64,000 nucleotides of DNA from Subtercola vilae (lineage in GTDB: Bacteria > Actinomycetota > Actinomycetes > Actinomycetales > Microbacteriaceae): assembly GCF_004923255.1 (NCBI RefSeq), contig NZ_QYRT01000004.1:108392-172391 (forward strand). Reading direction: 5' to 3'. Positions 36,065 to 44,611 of this stretch are shown in pieces. The notes under the pieces are model-generated. The model saw only the letters and a list, made by a program, of their open reading frames with translations. It was not told the DNA's origin and ran no database searches. Both the position numbers and the translations under genes were made by a program. Position 1 is the stretch's first letter. The number at the start of each line of letters is the position of its first letter.

Positions 36065-36724
36065 TTACAACGTCGCGAGCATGGTCTGCATTGTGCTGAT
36101 CTCCGCGGTCTGGGAGCTGACGATGCTTTGCGCGAGGGCCTTCGCATCAGCGTTCTGCCCGGCAGTGAGTTCCGTTTTGGCCATATCGACCGCGCCGGTG
36201 TGATGCACGATCATCTGCTGCAAATACAGCTTCGCCGCATCGTTACCGGTCGCGGCGGCGAGCTGGTCCATGTCAGCCTGCGACATCATCCCGGTACCCA
36301 TACTCATCCCCGACATGTCCGTGCTACCTGGTGTGCTCATGCCACTCATCTCTGTGCTGGTCGGGGTGCTGATGTCGGTGGCACCCCAAGCGGCGAGCCA
36401 CCCGTTCAACTTCACAATCTCTGGGGATTGCTCTGACTTGATCGTGTTCGCCAGCTGCAAAACGGTCTCCGGGACGTTGCCTTTCGCGAGCAGGGTGTCA
36501 CTCATCGAAACCGCCTGCTCATGATGGGGCACCATGTCCTGGGCGAAGGTGACGTCAGCAGCGTTGAAGTTCGCTGCCGCTCCCATGGTGGGTGCCGCGC
36601 TATTCATCGAGCTGCCCCCCATGTCCATGCCGGACATGCTTCCCGTTGAGCCCGCGCAGGCGCTGAGCGTGAGTGCTGCAGCGATCGCTGCCGCGGAAAT
36701 GATACTGGTTCGTGAAATATTCAT
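36065..36724 (-). CDS. DUF305 copper-associated lipoprotein
   Basis: A 219-residue predicted lipoprotein (lipobox TLSAC near residue 22). The mature part starts with a Met-rich GSMSGMDMGGSSM segment and carries the two DUF305 halves, each with a His pair: VPHHEQAVSM and IVHHTGAVDMA. A Met-rich insert (MSGMSTPGSTDMSGMSMG) lies between. Such proteins are associated with periplasmic or surface copper binding. The ATG at 36724 has AGGA ten bases upstream. It follows the DUF6153-like gene and probably shares its CsoR-controlled promoter. Confidence 0.85.
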   Translation of the reverse strand: MNISRTSIISAAAIAAALTLSACAGSTGSMSGMDMGGSSMNSAAPTMGAAANFNAADVTFAQDMVPHHEQAVSMSDTLLAKGNVPETVLQLANTIKSEQSPEIVKLNGWLAAWGATDISTPTSTEMSGMSTPGSTDMSGMSMGTGMMSQADMDQLAAATGNDAAKLYLQQMIVHHTGAVDMAKTELTAGQNADAKALAQSIVSSQTAEISTMQTMLATL

Positions 36725-36828
36725 GGAGAATGTCCTATTCGTCATCGCAGAAAAAGCCAAAACTGGGTGGCGCATAAAAGCGCCACAGGTGTGTTCGGGG
36801 GTGAGCCCGGGCAGACAGTTTCGGTTCT

Positions 36829-37365
36829 TCAGGTGCGACTGATCGATAAGGCGATCAGCGAAGGTCTCAGTACGCACCTCCGTGCTGCGTGCAGAACATG
36901 CAGCAACACTGGTACGGCCAGCCGGCCTGCAGAGCCGGTCATCGGGAATCTGCCGAAGAGCACAAGCAGACTGAGCACGATCAGGATCACGCAATTCATG
37001 GCGTAAATCGCGCACTGCATCGCGCAACCGGGGCAGCCCTGCATATTCGCCATACTCATTTCCTGAAAGAGAGGCAAAGCCAAAGCCGCAGCAGCAGCCG
37101 CAACAGGAACGACAGCGCCGGCCGGGAGATGAGTAGTAATCGGAGCCGGGTCGGTCATCGCACCAGCTGGGTCAGCATGGCTGATCCCAGCTGACATGCT
37201 TCCGGAAGTCATGGTGTCGTGATCGGTCATCGCATGAAGGGCGAAGAGCCCCATCAGCGCGGCAGCGATGGCGAGAATGGCGAGCACGCGGGCAGAAAAG
37301 CTGCGGAATGTTCGCGCGGCAGAAGACGTGATAGCCACTTGCACGATTTCCACTCTTCTCCGCAC
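36829..37365 (-). CDS. DUF6153-like membrane protein of the copper unit
   Basis: A protein of about 170-178 residues with a membrane segment near residues 28-46, a Met/His/Asp-rich extracellular loop (ALHAMTDHDTMTSGSMSAG), then a Cys-rich region MQGCPGCAMQCAIYAMNCVI leading into another hydrophobic segment. Cysteines, methionines and histidines suit copper binding. The first codon is GTG at 37365; GTG four or seven codons later (with GGAGAAG upstream) is also plausible. A CsoR-type site lies 33 bases upstream. Family name is from memory of similar proteins in copper loci. Confidence 0.6.
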   Translation of the reverse strand: MRRRVEIVQVAITSSAARTFRSFSARVLAILAIAAALMGLFALHAMTDHDTMTSGSMSAGISHADPAGAMTDPAPITTHLPAGAVVPVAAAAAALALPLFQEMSMANMQGCPGCAMQCAIYAMNCVILIVLSLLVLFGRFPMTGSAGRLAVPVLLHVLHAARRCVLRPSLIALSISRT

Positions 37366-37397
37366 CTTTCTCTGCGAGGCGTCGGGCCCACGGCAGA

Positions 37398-37412
37398 TAC
37401 CCCCTCAGGGTA
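37398..37412. promoter_or_regulatory. CsoR-like operator 3 (DUF6153/DUF305)
   Basis: TACCCCCTCAGGGTA has 5-bp perfect arms TACCC/GGGTA and the same 15-base length as operator 1 (TACCCCCGAGGGGTA). It lies just upstream of the DUF6153-like gene. Confidence 0.6.
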
Positions 37413-37556
37413 CGTGACGATCATCCGAATTCTCAAGGCCAGGGCATATCTTGGCCGGCCGACGGGAGTATGAGAGTCGGGTCCGCGTTCGGCGTGGTGA
37501 TAGCCGGATCGGGTTTCCGCGGGTAGCGTCAGGCGGAGCACCCGTGATCCTGCCCC

Positions 37557-38960
37557 GTGGATCGAAGACCTACCCGATTCGGATTCCCTATGCCAGCCGC
37601 CGCTTCTTCGTTACCGGCTCACCGTCTGCCGGTGTGGCGACTCGTCACGACCTTCGTCGTGCTTGTCGGCCTGATCGCCGCCGGCGGCGCCACCGCCCCG
37701 GCCGCGTTCGCCGATGATTATCCGACCTGGAACGACGTGCAGGCTGCCCGACAGAGCGAGAGCGCAAAACAGACCGAGGTGGCCACGATCATCGCACTGA
37801 TCGCGCAGCTACAAGCCCAGGTGCAGGCCGCTCAGGCCGCAGCGACGGCGGCGACCGCGCAGAACGCTGCAGCGCAGGAAGCTCTTCTAGCCGGTCAGGC
37901 CCACGCCGATCTGCTCACCAATCGTGCCGCTGCCCTACAAGCGCAGGCCGACAAATCGCACAAGCAGGCGGCGCAGCTCACCGCCCAGCAATACCGAGAC
38001 GGCGGTCAGAACCTTACCGGGACGCTGCTGACCAGCAGCTCCGCTAATGTTCTCGATTTGTTGTCCCGGCTGAGCAGCATGGGCAAGCTCAGTTCCACGA
38101 TCAACGGTGTGTACGTCAAAGCGGTACAGGACACCAACACAGCCAAAGCGGTCAGTGATCAAGCCGGTGTTGCTCGGGATGCTCTGGCCGGGCTCGCGGC
38201 CGCAGCGCAAGCCGCGCAAGATGCCGCCGTGCAGGCCCAAAAAGACATGGTCGCAGCCCTTGATGCGCAGACCACGCACGAAAACGAGCTCCAAGCCCAA
38301 CTCGCCTCCTTGACCGCTGCGACAGCGACCACCGAACAGCAATACCAAGCCGGCGTCGCCGCACGCGCAGCCGCGGCAGCTGCTGCCGCAGCCGCCGCCC
38401 TTGCCGCCGCGCAGGCCGCAGCTGCGTCTGCAGCTGCTTCCGGGGCCCAGTATTCCGCCGGGCCGGTATCCTCGGACGCGCAGACCTTGGCGCAGCAACT
38501 GATGGTGTTCGTTGACGGCGGTCAACTTTCCGGGTCCACACCGGACCACATCAAAGAGATTCGGTGGATCGCGCAGGGTCAGTCGGTGCCGAACTGCGGT
38601 ATCGACGTGAAAGTACTCCAAGCGATCCTGATCGCGGTGCAAACCTTCGGCAGCGCGGGCGTCAGCGACATCAACCGGCGCTGCACCGGCCAGATCGAGG
38701 GTGCCGGGATTTACTCCGCGCATTACCGAAACGGTGGCGGCCATGCGGTGGACTTCTACAGCCTCGGCGGGCGGGCAGCGACCGGCGCCGACAGCAACTC
38801 GCTCACCTTGATCGGTGTTCTAGACCCGATCATGCCGAACAGGTCAGGGCTTGGCCAAAACAATTGCCGCCGCGCCGCCGGCGACGAACCCCGATTGCGC
38901 AACTTTCAAGACTTCTACGACACCTGCGACCACCTCCACATCAACGACCCCATCACCTAA
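37557..38960 (+). CDS. Secreted coiled-coil protein with M15-like C-terminal domain
   Basis: A 467-residue exported protein. A signal peptide with hydrophobic core VTTFVVLVGLIAAGGATAPA ends at AFA near residue 52. Residues about 60-290 are a long Ala/Gln-rich coiled coil ending in an Ala-rich run, as in peptidoglycan hydrolase partners. The last 150 residues contain HYRNGGGHAVDFYSLGG and CDHLHIND, which resemble the His/Asp/His zinc motifs of M15 DD-carboxypeptidases, though the first motif has extra residues. The GTG at 37557 or ATG at 37590 may be the start; neither has a strong ribosome-binding site. Enzyme activity is inferred. Confidence 0.6.
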   Translation: MDRRPTRFGFPMPAAASSLPAHRLPVWRLVTTFVVLVGLIAAGGATAPAAFADDYPTWNDVQAARQSESAKQTEVATIIALIAQLQAQVQAAQAAATAATAQNAAAQEALLAGQAHADLLTNRAAALQAQADKSHKQAAQLTAQQYRDGGQNLTGTLLTSSSANVLDLLSRLSSMGKLSSTINGVYVKAVQDTNTAKAVSDQAGVARDALAGLAAAAQAAQDAAVQAQKDMVAALDAQTTHENELQAQLASLTAATATTEQQYQAGVAARAAAAAAAAAAALAAAQAAAASAAASGAQYSAGPVSSDAQTLAQQLMVFVDGGQLSGSTPDHIKEIRWIAQGQSVPNCGIDVKVLQAILIAVQTFGSAGVSDINRRCTGQIEGAGIYSAHYRNGGGHAVDFYSLGGRAATGADSNSLTLIGVLDPIMPNRSGLGQNNCRRAAGDEPRLRNFQDFYDTCDHLHINDPIT

Positions 38961-38989
38961 CTCACCCCCGGCCAGGGTGGGGAGTTAGG
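38956..38989. terminator. Hairpin between convergent genes
   Basis: CCTAACTC (38956-38963) and GAGTTAGG (38982-38989) pair perfectly and the stem extends into CCCC/GGGG with one bulge. It overlaps the stop of the coiled-coil gene and faces the end of the deacetylase gene, so it can stop transcription from either side. Confidence 0.6.
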
Positions 38990-39021
38990 CGACGGACCGC
39001 GCGGGCGACGGCCAGGGGTTC

Positions 39022-40512
39022 CTATTTCGGCGGTGTTGCGTCTCCGGGAGGTGCGACTTCAACTTTCCCGGAAACCGGCGGAGCGATTTGCGGTGTCGGC
39101 GCGGCAACGACGGGACCGGCGATCGCCGGCGCACCGACGGTGTCGTAGAGGGCGTAGTCGTCGGTGCTCAGGGTGCCGTTTCGGAACAGGTTCAACCCGA
39201 AGCTGATGCCCGTCATCCCGGTCGGGATCGCCGGTGTAGTCCAGAGCGCTTGGGTGTACGCGGCAGTTGCCGGGAACCACGGACTTGACGTCCAATAACG
39301 CCACGTTCCGAGGCTGCTTCTGAGATACACGGCGAACTGGGTGACTGCGGTGGAATTGTACCAGGTCCGAAGCGAATACGTGTGCCCGGCGACGACCGTT
39401 GGCGCGCACGCCCCGAGATCGAGGGTGGGCAGCAGCTTGCCGTCACCGTCGACGTAATTGGTCATCGTGAGTTTCTCCGCTTTCACCCCGGAATGTGTTG
39501 GGGTAACAGGAGCGAAAGCGGCTGTGTTATTTCCGTACCCTCCTGTTGTCCAGCAGGACGGCACCCCCGTCGACGCTGTCGTTTCCAGCCCCGGGTTCAC
39601 GACACCGTTCTGACCCGGTCCAGCAGCTGCAACCGCGGGACCCGTGACAAGAGGTTTCACCGCCCCGCCGATGACCTGCCCGACAGTTTTCGTATGCGTG
39701 TTGCCGCTCGTAGCTCTGGCCGCCAACCACGAGGTGAATTGATCAAAGATGGTCGTACTCACGGAGAGGGAATCACAGTTGTTAGCACACACGTGATGGA
39801 ACGTCAGCTGTACCCAACCGCCTGCGGTTTCGGCGTTTGTGACCGAGTCCTGCAGATCCTTCAACGTCCACGTGTTGTCGGCCTCATCCAACGCCGCCGT
39901 CGCGAACGGATCAGCCGGCGGCGTGGTCTCTGCGTAATCGCAGTCCGTGCAACCGAACCGAGACTTAATGTCACCGAGCATTCGCGCGCTGTTGTACCCG
40001 CAGCCGGCGGCGATCTGTTCGGTCTGAGCGTTGGAGCTCGCGAACGGGTACGCGAAACTGGTGAGTTTGAATCCCCAGTTCGTCAAATTCACACGGTCAT
40101 TGCAGATCTGCCGTTTCTGCTCATCAACGCTCAACGTCGGCAGATCAGGATGACTGACGGTATGCCCACCGATCTCGTTACCTGCAGCGGCAATATTCTT
40201 CAAATCAGCAACCGTGAGGAACCCGTCCGCGCCAACACGGCCGGAGTTCATATAAAAGGTGCCTACCACCTTGTACTTCGACATGATTGCCAACGCGTTC
40301 AACTGATCCGAGAAAGTGTCATCGAACGTCAAACTCACCGCCGTCAACGGCTTCGTCGTTGCCGCGATCGCCGACGGTGCAGCAACACCCATCACCGCGA
40401 AACCCGCCAGCAGACCGGTAGCGACCGCGATCGCAGCAAACCGAGGCGCACGGTGTCGCCCACCCCTTTGGGTCGTTCCTGCACCGTCCGTGACAACAAC
40501 ATTGTTGCGCAT
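39022..40512 (-). CDS. Secreted polysaccharide deacetylase with C-terminal carbohydrate-binding-like domain
   Basis: A 496-residue exported protein. A signal peptide (about residues 22-50, AIAVATGLLAGFAVMGVAA) precedes a NodB domain with TFDDTFSDQ (catalytic Asp and metal Asp) and HTVSHPDL (metal His pair). NodB enzymes remove acetyl groups from peptidoglycan or surface polysaccharides. The last 190 residues (from NPGLETTASTGVPSCW) look like a beta-sandwich carbohydrate-binding module. The ATG at 40512 is preceded by GGGGTG. It faces the coiled-coil gene and may be co-regulated with the wall enzymes nearby. Confidence 0.88.
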   Translation of the reverse strand: MRNNVVVTDGAGTTQRGGRHRAPRFAAIAVATGLLAGFAVMGVAAPSAIAATTKPLTAVSLTFDDTFSDQLNALAIMSKYKVVGTFYMNSGRVGADGFLTVADLKNIAAAGNEIGGHTVSHPDLPTLSVDEQKRQICNDRVNLTNWGFKLTSFAYPFASSNAQTEQIAAGCGYNSARMLGDIKSRFGCTDCDYAETTPPADPFATAALDEADNTWTLKDLQDSVTNAETAGGWVQLTFHHVCANNCDSLSVSTTIFDQFTSWLAARATSGNTHTKTVGQVIGGAVKPLVTGPAVAAAGPGQNGVVNPGLETTASTGVPSCWTTGGYGNNTAAFAPVTPTHSGVKAEKLTMTNYVDGDGKLLPTLDLGACAPTVVAGHTYSLRTWYNSTAVTQFAVYLRSSLGTWRYWTSSPWFPATAAYTQALWTTPAIPTGMTGISFGLNLFRNGTLSTDDYALYDTVGAPAIAGPVVAAPTPQIAPPVSGKVEVAPPGDATPPK

Positions 40513-40869
40513 TTCGCACCCCATCAAGTGACAAACATTCACAAGGCTCCCGACACGCGTCTAGCCTCAGAACGTTCATCCACAGCGAAAACAGGATGCC
40601 GGTAGAAGCTTAGGCGGGTCACTCGGGACTGATCTGACCACTTTGTCGGTCAGACGAGCTCACGCGCAACGCATTTCGGTACCCCTCCGCATACACTGCG
40701 GGCTTCCGAACGACGACTGTGGAAAGCCGCCCAAGTATGCGGAACCGGGTCGGTCGTAATGGCCCAGCACTGACCGTTCAGTGCTATGTTGCGCACGTGT
40801 CGGATGGGACCATCGCGCACCCGTTACTGATACAGAACCGCCGCGCTTCGTCGGCACTTTTTCCGAGGG
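40513..40869. other. Intergenic region upstream of the deacetylase
   Basis: About 350 bases between the deacetylase start and the IS3 left end. No gene is recognised. It contains one perfect inverted repeat at 40766-40785, listed separately. Confidence 0.6.
40766..40785. promoter_or_regulatory. Perfect inverted repeat resembling a TetR-type operator
   Basis: AGCACTGA (40766-40773) and TCAGTGCT (40778-40785) are perfect complements around CCGT. The core TGACCGTTCAGT resembles operators of TetR-family repressors. No TetR gene is present next to it. Confidence 0.45.
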
Positions 40870-41862
40870 GGGTCTGTTGCACGGATAGATGACATCTGAG
40901 TTCGGCGACAAACCAGGTCAGACCAGAACCGACGCCGCGGAACTCCGTGAAGCACGCAAACGCATTCGGTGGCTCGAGCAGGAGAACGAAGTATTGCGGA
41001 GAGCGGCGGCGTACCTGTCGCAGGCGAACCTGCCGGGAAAAGGCTCTACCCGCTCGTGACTGTGCTCGCCGCCTCGAGGATTCCCGTGGCGGTGGCGTGT
41101 CGGATACTCAAGCTCTCTCGCCAGCCGTACTACCGGTGGCTTCGTGGCCCTGGCTGACCGGACTGCGTGGCCGATCGTGTCAGAGAACGGCTGGTGGAGC
41201 GCGTTCGGGAAGAAGCGCGGCAAGAACGGCAAGAAGCCCGGCCCAGCCGTTCACGACGACCTCTGCACAGTCACCGACGAGAACGGTCGCACCCGACACG
41301 AATTCACCGCCGACGGCCCGAACCAGCTGTGGTTGACCGATATAACCGAGCACAAAACCACTTGGATCCCAGCCAGTGAGGGCAAGTTGTATCTCTGTGC
41401 TGTCAAAGACGTGTTCGGGAACAAGATCGTCGGCTACTCGATCGACTCGCGAATGAAGTCGGCGCTGGCCGTGAACGCACCGAATAACGCCGTCGCGATG
41501 CGCGGCGACGTTGCCGGCTGCGTCGTCCACAGCGACCGAGGCACGCAGGCCGGAAGTTCCTCCGGGCCTTGGCCACTCACCGAATGGTCGGATCCATGGG
41601 ACGGGTAGCGTCCTGCGGGGACAACGCTGCGATGGAGAGCTTCTTCAGCCTGCTGCAAACGAACGTCCTCGATCGCCGGTCCTGGACCACCCGCGATCAG
41701 CTGCGCATCGCGATCGTGACCTGGATCGAACGCACCTACCACCGCAAACGACGCCAAGCCGCCCTGGGTCGTTTGACGCCCATCGAATACGAGACCTTCA
41801 TGAACACGTCAGCCGCAATAGCGGCATGACGAGAAAGTGTCACCTACTCGTGCAGTAGACCC
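40870..41862 (+). mobile_element. IS3-family element, internally deleted, with both terminal inverted repeats
   Basis: The left end 40870-40897 (GGGTCTGTTGCACG...) and the reverse complement of the right end 41835-41862 (GGGTCTACTGCACG...) agree at about 20 of 28 positions, including TGCACG, TAG and TGACA blocks. Between them lie the remains of orfA and orfB. The length of about 990 bp is shorter than a usual 1.2-1.3 kb IS3 element. No target-site duplication was seen. Confidence 0.75.
40889..41829 (+). pseudogene. IS3 orfA/orfB transposase remnants
   Basis: The orfA end is read at 40889-41059 (LREARKRIRWLEQENEVLRR leucine zipper); its N-terminal helix-turn-helix is missing. orfB follows in pieces: YPLVTVLAASRIPVAVACRI, then after a deletion NGWWSAFGKKRGKNGKKPG, LTDITEH and VHSDRGTQ (catalytic Asp residues), and after a frameshift near 41560 the last part with NAAMESFFSLLQ (catalytic Glu) to 41829. 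All three DDE residues survive but not in one frame. Confidence 0.8.
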
Positions 41863-41970
41863 GCTCGTCAGTATCGGAAGTTGCTTTTCGGCCAGGTTGA
41901 TAGAACAGACCCTGTTTCACGATGGTGCCGCTCGGCCGATTCGATAGCAACATTGAGCAGAAACGAAAAT

Positions 41971-42004
41971 GCCCGGTTCCCCTTTGTTTGCAAGGGAACC
42001 GGGC
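41971..42004 (-). terminator. Rho-independent terminator of tRNA-Glu
   Basis: GCCCGGTTCCC (41971-41981) and GGGAACCGGGC (41994-42004) form an 11-bp perfect stem. Read on the minus strand it follows the tRNA 3' end by five bases and is followed by ATTTTCGTTT. Confidence 0.85.
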
Positions 42005-42009
42005 TGTTG

Positions 42010-42082
42010 TGACCCCAACCGGATTCGAACCGGTGTTACCGCCGTGAGAGGGCGATGTCCTAGGCCGCTAAACGATGGGGCC
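42010..42082 (-). tRNA. tRNA-Glu (CTC)
   Basis: On the minus strand the 73 bases fold into a cloverleaf: acceptor GGCCCCA/TGGGGTC with discriminator A, anticodon stem-loop CGCC-CTCTCAC-GGCG with anticodon CTC, and T-loop GGTTCGAATCC. CCA is not encoded. The 3' end faces the IS-rich copper island to its left. Confidence 0.95.
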
Positions 42083-42184
42083 GTGTAGACAACTAGACGA
42101 GTATGCCACACCACCAGCGGGTCTACCAATTCGAGCGAGCCCGCCGGGGCAATACGCTGGGTCGTACCGAGCGAGAGGGTCGCC

Positions 42185-42907
42185 ATGCCGCACGTCAGAC
42201 ACCGCGTTTTTCAGGCCAGTACGATGAGCGCGCTGCTCGACGGAGTGTACGACGGCGACCTCAGCGTGGGCGAGTTGTTAGAGCAGGGCGATTTCGGGTT
42301 GGGTACGTTCAACGCGCTTGACGGCGAGATGCTGGTACTCGACGGTGTGTGCTGGCGGCTGCAGGCCGACGGCACGGTGAGTGCTGCGGCACCGGATGCC
42401 CTCACCCCGTTCGCCGTCATCACTCGGTTCGAGGCGCAGCAGAGCATCCGGGTGCCTGCGCCCACGTCACGGGCCGAAGTGGTTGCAGCGATCAACGCGG
42501 CGGTGTCGTCGCAGAACTACCTGTTCGCGGTGAAGGTGAGCGGGCGGTTCGAGTGGGTGCGCACGCGCACGGTGCGGCGGCAGGAGAAGCCGTATGTTGC
42601 GCTGCGGGAGGCCGTGAAAGATGAGGCCGAGCTCGAGTTTCGTGACCTCGACGGAACGGTGGCGGGGTTTCGAACGCCGCTGTATGAAAGGGGTATCGGG
42701 GTTCCGGGCGGGCATGTGCATTTCATCGATGACGAGCTGAAGCAGGGCGGGCACGTGCTCGACTTCTCGATTGCGAGTGGTGTGATCGAGATCTGCCAGG
42801 GCACCGACCTCGAGCTGCGACTGCCGCTGACCGGGGCGTTCGAGCGGGCAGATCTCGACCCGGGCGACCTTGACGCGCAGGTCGAGGAGACCGAGAACCG
42901 GCACTGA
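42185..42907 (+). CDS. budA: Alpha-acetolactate decarboxylase
   Basis: A 240-residue enzyme that decarboxylates (S)-2-acetolactate to (R)-acetoin, the step toward acetoin and 2,3-butanediol that also diverts excess acetolactate from branched-chain amino-acid synthesis. The N-terminal GTFNALDGEMLVLDG and the zinc-binding GGHVHFIDD and QGGHVLDF motifs are characteristic. It is cytoplasmic and monocistronic. No acetolactate synthase gene is nearby. Starts at the ATG 42185; GAGAGG lies upstream. Confidence 0.93.
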   Translation: MPHVRHRVFQASTMSALLDGVYDGDLSVGELLEQGDFGLGTFNALDGEMLVLDGVCWRLQADGTVSAAAPDALTPFAVITRFEAQQSIRVPAPTSRAEVVAAINAAVSSQNYLFAVKVSGRFEWVRTRTVRRQEKPYVALREAVKDEAELEFRDLDGTVAGFRTPLYERGIGVPGGHVHFIDDELKQGGHVLDFSIASGVIEICQGTDLELRLPLTGAFERADLDPGDLDAQVEETENRH

Positions 42908-42941
42908 GGGCTGGTCCGCAGCTGCGGCGACGGCTGCTGAG

Positions 42942-43844
42942 TTACGCCAGAACCTGTAGCGCCCCGGGCACCACGGTGACGGTGACGGGCAGAGGGCCCA
43001 CCCGCTCGCCGTCGGCATAGGCCACGATGTCGCGGGCGTCGATGCTCACCTCGCGCACCTGCGTCAGGGTGACGATGGGCAGGCCAGAGTGGGTGCCTTT
43101 GAAGACCTTCGGAAAGATACGCAGAAACGTCAGGCGTTTCACGGGCGCGACGATGAAGAGGTCGAGAACGCCGTCGTCGAGCAGGGCGGCGGGGGCGATG
43201 AGCATGCCGCCGCCGATCGAACGGTTGTTGGCCACGGCGAGCAGTACCGAGGAGACCGTGCGCGGCTCGCCGTCGACCACGAGCGAATATGTTCGCGCTC
43301 GTAAGCCCAGCAGCTCGATGAGCAGGGCGATTGTGTAGCGGGAGGCTCCGCGCGGGCGCCGCATGAGGTTCGCGCGCTCGTTCACGAGGGCGTCGAAGCC
43401 GGCCGAGAGGGCGCAGGCGAACCAGAGGCTGCCGCCCTGGTGGGTGAGGCGGCCGAGGTCGATGGTGCGGGGCCCGCGCGCGAGAGCGGCGCGGAGGTGC
43501 GCGATGGCGGCCGCGAGATCGAACGGAATGCCGAGCCCGAGGGCAGCGTCGTTGCCCGTGCCGGTGGGAACGATGCCGAGCGGCACGCCCGACTCGGCGA
43601 GCAGGTTGACGCCGAGGCTAACCATTCCGTCTCCCCCGACCACGATGAGGGCATCCGGATGCCCGGCGAGCGCCGCCCGCGCCTCGGCCTTCAGCGTGTC
43701 GAAGTCGGCGGCCCGCAGTTCGTCGACGTGATGGCCGTCGGCCCGCAGCGCTTGCACCACCTGCTCGCCCGCAGCCGAGGTACGCCCGAACGAGGCCGTC
43801 GGGTTGATGGCGACGACCAGCCGTCGCGGCGGAGTAGCCGTCAC
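42942..43844 (-). CDS. Diacylglycerol-kinase-like lipid kinase
   Basis: A 300-residue protein of the DagK/YegS catalytic family. The N-terminal INPTASFGR, nucleotide-binding VVGGDGMVSLGVN and GIVPTGTGNDAALGLGIP motifs are intact, followed by the C-terminal beta-sandwich with NNRSIGGGMLIAPAA and DGVLDLFIV. Bacterial members phosphorylate diacylglycerol or related lipids; the exact substrate here is open. It is divergent from the metallo-hydrolase gene and convergent with budA. Confidence 0.9.
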   Translation of the reverse strand: MTATPPRRLVVAINPTASFGRTSAAGEQVVQALRADGHHVDELRAADFDTLKAEARAALAGHPDALIVVGGDGMVSLGVNLLAESGVPLGIVPTGTGNDAALGLGIPFDLAAAIAHLRAALARGPRTIDLGRLTHQGGSLWFACALSAGFDALVNERANLMRRPRGASRYTIALLIELLGLRARTYSLVVDGEPRTVSSVLLAVANNRSIGGGMLIAPAALLDDGVLDLFIVAPVKRLTFLRIFPKVFKGTHSGLPIVTLTQVREVSIDARDIVAYADGERVGPLPVTVTVVPGALQVLA

Positions 43845-43964
43845 CCCCCTGATTATTCACCAAGCAGGGCCAGCCGTTCGCTCACAGGCCACTCTGTTCG
43901 CGGGTTCTGCACAGATTGGCCGAACCGATTTGCTGCCGGGGTCGGGCAGGTATTAGCTGAGAGC

Positions 43965-44603
43965 ATGAAACTCATGAAGCGCGAACACGCCACCCTCATT
44001 CTCGAGAAGTCGGGAAAGAAGCTCATCGTCGACCCGGGTTCGTTCACCGAGCCGCTGCCCGACGCGTCGGAGGCGGTCGCCATCGTGCTGACCCACGCGC
44101 ACGCCGACCATTGGACTCCCGAGCACCTGAGCAGCATTCTCGCGGCGTCTCCCGGCATTCCCATCTACGCGCCAGAGGGTGTGGCAGAGGCCGCCAGCGA
44201 CTTCGACGTCACGGTGGTGAAGGCGGGCGACGAGATCGTTGTCGAACCGTTCACGCTGAAGTTCTTCGGCGAGAAGCACGCGGTCATCCACTCGTCGATT
44301 CCCGTGATCGACAATGTGGGCGTGCTGGTCGACGACACGCTGTACTACCCGGGCGACTCGTTCACGGTTCCCGAGGGGGTCGAGGTCGACGTTCTCGCCG
44401 TGCCGGTGGGGGCTCCGTGGCTGAAGATCGGCGAGGTCATCGACTACGTTCTCGAGGTGAAGCCCAAGCGCAGCTTCGCCACGCACGAAATGGTGTTGTC
44501 GTCGGCCGGCACGTCGATGGGCCGCGACCGCATCAAATGGGCGACCGAGCAGGGCGGCGGTGAGTCGTTCGTGCTCGCGCCGGGCGACTCGATCGAGCTG
44601 TAG
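43965..44603 (+). CDS. Metallo-beta-lactamase-fold hydrolase
   Basis: A 212-residue soluble protein of the UlaG/YtkL-like MBL group. The metal-binding motif is LTHAHADHW (HxHxDH), with further ligands in HAVIHS, YPGDSF and the C-terminal THEMVLS. N-terminal HATLILEKSGKKLIVDPG is typical of this subgroup. Substrate unknown. The ATG at 43965 is preceded by GAGAG. It is followed after eight bases by a small membrane protein, likely in the same operon. Confidence 0.88.
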   Translation: MKLMKREHATLILEKSGKKLIVDPGSFTEPLPDASEAVAIVLTHAHADHWTPEHLSSILAASPGIPIYAPEGVAEAASDFDVTVVKAGDEIVVEPFTLKFFGEKHAVIHSSIPVIDNVGVLVDDTLYYPGDSFTVPEGVEVDVLAVPVGAPWLKIGEVIDYVLEVKPKRSFATHEMVLSSAGTSMGRDRIKWATEQGGGESFVLAPGDSIEL

Positions 44604-44611
44604 TCAGCGCT

